A stretch of DNA of 42,636 nt, taken from assembly GCA_020650975.1 (NCBI GenBank), contig JAIPMN010000445.1, forward strand, positions 2,068-44,703, in the 5' to 3' direction. Within the stretch, counting starts at the first letter, position 1, and every line of letters begins with the position of its first letter. The position numbers and the translations under genes are program-made. The notes below the pieces were generated by a model. That model did not search any database. It worked only from the letters and a program-made list of their open reading frames with translations, and was not told where the DNA came from. Shown here in pieces: positions 39,540 through 42,636 of this stretch. Origin of the DNA: Apostichopus californicus (taxonomy: Eukaryota > Echinodermata > Holothuroidea > Aspidochirotida > Stichopodidae).

Positions 39540-40333
39540 CTCAATTTATTATGTGCGTCGTTTACAGACCCCCACCCTCTACCAAAAACGGACTCAAAAA
39601 TACAGTATTTTTTGATGAATGGTCGCAATTTTTGGAGAGTCTTGCCTCGTCCATTGATAAGGTTGTCATTGTTGGCGATGTTAATTTTCTCCTCGATAAA
39701 GCAAATGATCTTAGTACCAAGTGGTTCTGCAGTTTGCTTAATGCTTACAGTTTTGTGCAAACGTTACTGGACCCACCCAACGTGCGGGCCACACACTAGA
39801 CACTGTTATAACCAACGAGTCCGCATCAAGTGGTTTTCTTTCTGGATCTCCGATAATCACCGATCCTAATCTTGGTGATGCCAATGGAAACTTAACCTGC
39901 GACCATTATGCTGTGCATTTCAACCTTGATATGGGCAAACCAAAGCATCCACGTAAATGTATAACGTACCGAAGGTATCGCTCTATACAAACTTCAGACT
40001 TAGTGGATGACATAAGGAATAATGCCGAGCTGATGGTTACGAATCGTTCATTATGTGATTGGTTGACATTTACAATAGCCAGTTGACACGCCTAATGGAT
40101 ATTCATGCACCAATAATCACGAAGTATATCACATTGCGCCCTAATGCACCTTGGTATTCTGATAGATTGAGAGATGCGAAACATAAGCGCCGTAAAGCTG
40201 AAAGAGTCTGGAGAAAATCAAAACTTACTGTTCATTTTCTGATTACAAACAATCGTGCCGCGATGTAAATAAATTACTTGTCAAAGAAAAACAAAACTAT
40301 TACTCAACTAAGATTACTGAATGTGGTAACGAC
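39540..40333 (+). pseudogene. LINE endonuclease C-terminal part and linker (frameshifted)
   Basis: First frame (39551-39799): CVVYRPPPSTKNGL and VVIVGDVNFLL, where GDVN stands for the usual GDFN. Second frame from about 39787: GHTLDTVITNESASSGFLSG and CDHYAVHFNLD, the DH of the endonuclease SDH box. Third frame (40059-40264): DIYNSQLTRLMDIHAPI and APWYSDRLRDAKHKRRKAE. From about 40240 the RT frame resumes with SDYKQSCRDVNKLLVKE. The N-terminal half of the endonuclease is missing. Three frame changes show it cannot be translated as one protein. Confidence 0.8.
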
Positions 40334-42130
40334 ATGAAGCAACTCTTTCAATTGACTCGCCACATTATGGGAGAAAATAGTAGCTTAACCTTGCCCGATC
40401 ACACTTCGGCCGAGAATCTCGCAAATCAATTCAATGAGTTTTTCATAGATAAAGTTGCTTCCATTCACCAACGTTTTGATAATAACGTCAGTTGGACGGA
40501 CATAATGGAAGCCGATGTTACCTTTAATGGACAATGCCTTTCACAATTTGAACCCACAAATGAGACTGAGATACGGGAATTAATTCTTCGTGTACCAAAT
40601 AAATCCTGTTCCATGGATCCTTTGCCAACATGGTTATTGAAGAGGTGTGTCGATGTTTTGCTCCTAATTATTACAGCCATTGTTAATAAATCCCTAGCCG
40701 AGTCTCTCGTTCCGCCATCATTCAAACAGTCGAGTGTAACTCCACTCCTGAAAAAAACCGGATTGAACAAAGACTCTCTTTTAAATTACCGACCTGTTTC
40801 GCAATTACCATTTGTGTCGAAACTAGTTGAAAGAGTCGTTGCAAACAGATTAAGTCACCACCTAGCTGTAAATGCACTGCACGATACCTACCAGTCTGCC
40901 TACAGGCAACACCACTCAACGGAGTCCACTCTTTTGAAGGTGCACAACGACATAGCAGTTTCACTTGATTCGAAGTTTAATGTGGCTCTTATCTTACTTG
41001 ACTTGTCGGCTGCTTTCGATGTCATCGACCACCAAATTTTGTTTCAACGTCTGGAAAAAACTTTTGGGGTTACACTAAATGCATTAAGCTGGTTTAAATC
41101 TTATATGACAGGAAGAAAGCAATGGGTCAAAATTGGCCAGACTTCATCGACAGCTGTACAACTTAGCAGTGGCGTCCCACAAGGCTCAGTACTTGGCCCC
41201 ATCATTTATAGTATGTTCACCAAACCATTGTGTGAAATCATAAAGCGACACCAAGTCAACTACCACTGCTACGCCGATGATACGCAACTCTACTTACAGT
41301 TCGATCCCAAAATGCCATGGACAGAAATACAAGAAAAGTTGCAGGAATGTGTAAACAATGTTGGGATGTGGTTGAGGAGAAACAAACTTATGTTAAATGA
41401 TGTTAAAACCCAATTGAAAGACGATGTAACTCCGCACATAACAGTTGGGACCAATACCATTTATCCTGCATCTATTGTTAAGAATTTAGGAGTTTACTTT
41501 GACTCTCATCTTACCATGGAGACCCAAGTTAATCATATTATCAAGTCTTGCTATTTCCATATTCGTAATAAAGGTAGAATAAGAGATTTCATTACAACTG
41601 ATGCATGTAAAATACTGGTTCAATCCCTCGTTACCTCTCGCTTCGATTATTGCAAATCTTTACTATTTGGTATATCACAGTCTCTAACAAACCGCCTACA
41701 ACGCACACAAAATTGTGCAGCTCGCCTTATATCTAGAACTCCTCGTCGCAACCATATATCACCTGTACTGTATGAACTACATTGGTTACCTGTACGATTT
41801 AGATCAAAATTTAAAATTCTTTTACTTACCTTTAAGGCTCTTAATCACTTGACCCCTAGTTACATCACCAATGAGACCATACCTTATATTCCGCCTAGTT
41901 CCTTACGCTCAATGAATAAAAATTTACTTAGTGTGCCTTCTACCCGATCATCAACATATGAATTTAAACTTTTTGATTATACTGCTGCCACATTATGGAA
42001 TAACTTACCCCAGGACATATGCAATATTAATATAGACTTAACGCAATTCAAGAAATTACTTAAAACTCTGTTTTCAGAGCTGCCAACACAGATTAATGTA
42101 CTTATCATGATACTTGCTGTACATACTTAA
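40334..42130 (+). CDS. LINE reverse transcriptase (L2/CR1-like), open frame of 598 residues
   Basis: RNA-dependent DNA polymerase domain of a non-LTR retrotransposon ORF2. Visible motifs: NYRPVSQLPFVSKLVERVV (151-169), AYRQHHSTESTLL (189-201), LLDLSAAFDVIDH (221-233; catalytic Asp223), SSGVPQGSVLGP (278-289) and CYADDTQLYL (312-321; catalytic Asp315 and Asp316). Then come a thumb and C-terminal region with RLQRTQNCAARLISRTPRRN, LHWLPVRFRSKFKILLL and LWNNLPQDI. The first ATG is arbitrary: the same frame is open upstream to about 40240 and the natural protein began in the lost endonuclease. After MLNDVKTQ roughly ten residues usual in related proteins seem absent (TQLKDDV junction), an in-frame deletion. 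Probably a recent but dead copy. Confidence 0.85.
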   Translation: MKQLFQLTRHIMGENSSLTLPDHTSAENLANQFNEFFIDKVASIHQRFDNNVSWTDIMEADVTFNGQCLSQFEPTNETEIRELILRVPNKSCSMDPLPTWLLKRCVDVLLLIITAIVNKSLAESLVPPSFKQSSVTPLLKKTGLNKDSLLNYRPVSQLPFVSKLVERVVANRLSHHLAVNALHDTYQSAYRQHHSTESTLLKVHNDIAVSLDSKFNVALILLDLSAAFDVIDHQILFQRLEKTFGVTLNALSWFKSYMTGRKQWVKIGQTSSTAVQLSSGVPQGSVLGPIIYSMFTKPLCEIIKRHQVNYHCYADDTQLYLQFDPKMPWTEIQEKLQECVNNVGMWLRRNKLMLNDVKTQLKDDVTPHITVGTNTIYPASIVKNLGVYFDSHLTMETQVNHIIKSCYFHIRNKGRIRDFITTDACKILVQSLVTSRFDYCKSLLFGISQSLTNRLQRTQNCAARLISRTPRRNHISPVLYELHWLPVRFRSKFKILLLTFKALNHLTPSYITNETIPYIPPSSLRSMNKNLLSVPSTRSSTYEFKLFDYTAATLWNNLPQDICNINIDLTQFKKLLKTLFSELPTQINVLIMILAVHT

Positions 42131-42160
42131 TTCAGGTGTTATTATTGTATTTTAGTCATA

Positions 42161-42480
42161 ATTTTTAGCTCATACCAGCATGCTGGTGTGAGCTATTGTT
42201 ACAGTGCGGCGTCTATCACTCTATCACTCTATCCGTCAACAATTGGTAAAACCGTTCCCACTCGCACAGTGTTTGATGGAATATCATGAAACTTGGACAC
42301 AAGGACCATTGGGTATAGGGCCATCAGAGATGGTCCGAAATTTGGGGTCAAAGGTCACCTGTGGGCCGTAATGGGCCATTTTCTGGAAATACGCAAAATG
42401 CTTCTTCTCCTACAGATTCCATGGTACAATGTTGAGGGTTTGTCACGATAGTACTATGGTACGGAGAGCCAAACGTTCCA
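42161..42480 (+). repeat. Dispersed repeat headed by a 28-bp palindrome, with a DR1-like word
   Basis: AGCTCATACCAGCA then TGCTGGTGTGAGCT (42167-42194) is a palindrome with one mismatched pair. It is followed by a unique-looking 280-base body containing GGGGTCAAAGGTCA (42345-42358). It could be LINE 3' tail or a separate element. Confidence 0.55.
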
Positions 42481-42508
42481 TAAATGTCGAAAAAGAAAGT
42501 GAAGTGTC

Positions 42509-42592
42509 CAATTCGATATCAACATGTTACAATTCGATATCAACATGTTACAATTCGATATCAGCATGTTACAATTCCATATTGACATGTCG
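42509..42592 (+). repeat. 21-bp tandem repeat, about four units
   Basis: CAATTCGATATCAACATG then TTA repeats at 42509, 42530 and 42551, with a diverged fourth unit from 42572. Further TATCAACATGTCAA words suggest it runs past the window end. Confidence 0.9.
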
Positions 42593-42636
42593 AAACAAAA
42601 AACAGTATGTCATTGCGTCTATCAACATGTCAAATT

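Larger units (their letters stand above)
39540..42160 (+). mobile_element. 5'-truncated L2/CR1-like non-LTR retrotransposon
   Basis: Begins abruptly inside the apurinic endonuclease domain and runs through reverse transcriptase to a stop at 42130 and a short 3' tail. The 5' truncation is typical of target-primed reverse transcription. The endonuclease part is frameshifted three times; the RT part is open over 598 codons. Confidence 0.85.

Noticed and set aside
39302-39760. 152-residue minus-strand open frame
   Set aside because: It is antisense to the LINE endonuclease, whose motifs are clear on the plus strand.

Overview
The window looks like nuclear DNA of a marine invertebrate, most likely a deuterostome such as an echinoderm. 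I infer this from the sparse, intron-rich gene structure, the GT-AG introns, and the repeat mix (DIRS-like and L2/CR1-like retroelements, hAT-type MITEs, long repeats rich in TGACCT words). No sequence comparison was possible, so the species is open. Two 8-N runs show that it comes from an assembled scaffold.

One host gene can be assembled end to end. It is a nine-exon gene on the minus strand (33044 down to 8221) for a 423-residue, PLP-dependent L-threonine aldolase of the low-specificity family. All eight introns are GT-AG, every junction keeps frame, and no family block appears to be missing. Exon 1 encodes a basic, Arg-rich leader that looks like a mitochondrial presequence. The introns add up to about 23.6 kb and hold most of the mobile DNA in the window.

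Layout by region. 1-350: 22-bp satellite. 351-3062: unique DNA, a hAT-like end, a 12-bp minisatellite and a G-rich 15-bp repeat. 3063-4812: a perfect hairpin and the 3' end of an old LINE. 4813-8220: dispersed repeats downstream of the gene. 8221-33044: the threonine aldolase gene. Its 9-kb last intron carries a decayed, about 4.8-kb DIRS-like tyrosine-recombinase retrotransposon (11993-16835, minus) with inverted termini and a recognisable internal complementary region. The same intron carries a CAGGG-ended element that stops about 20 bases from a splice donor. Intron 1 holds two hAT-type MITEs, one with a perfect 8-bp target duplication.

33045-36575: intergenic DNA with one more hAT-like fragment. 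36576-38720: remnant of an intron-containing, Gypsy-type (Ginger/KRBA2-like) integrase gene on the plus strand, with a TTAA-flanked MITE inside one intron. 39540-42130: a 5'-truncated L2/CR1-like LINE with a broken endonuclease but an unbroken 598-residue reverse transcriptase frame. 42160-42636: palindrome-headed repeat and 21-bp tandem units running off the window.

No tRNA, rRNA, CRISPR or bacterial-type operon was seen. The observations most worth a second look are the DIRS internal complementary region, the spliced integrase remnant, and a dispersed repeat that carries perfect nuclear-receptor DR1 words.
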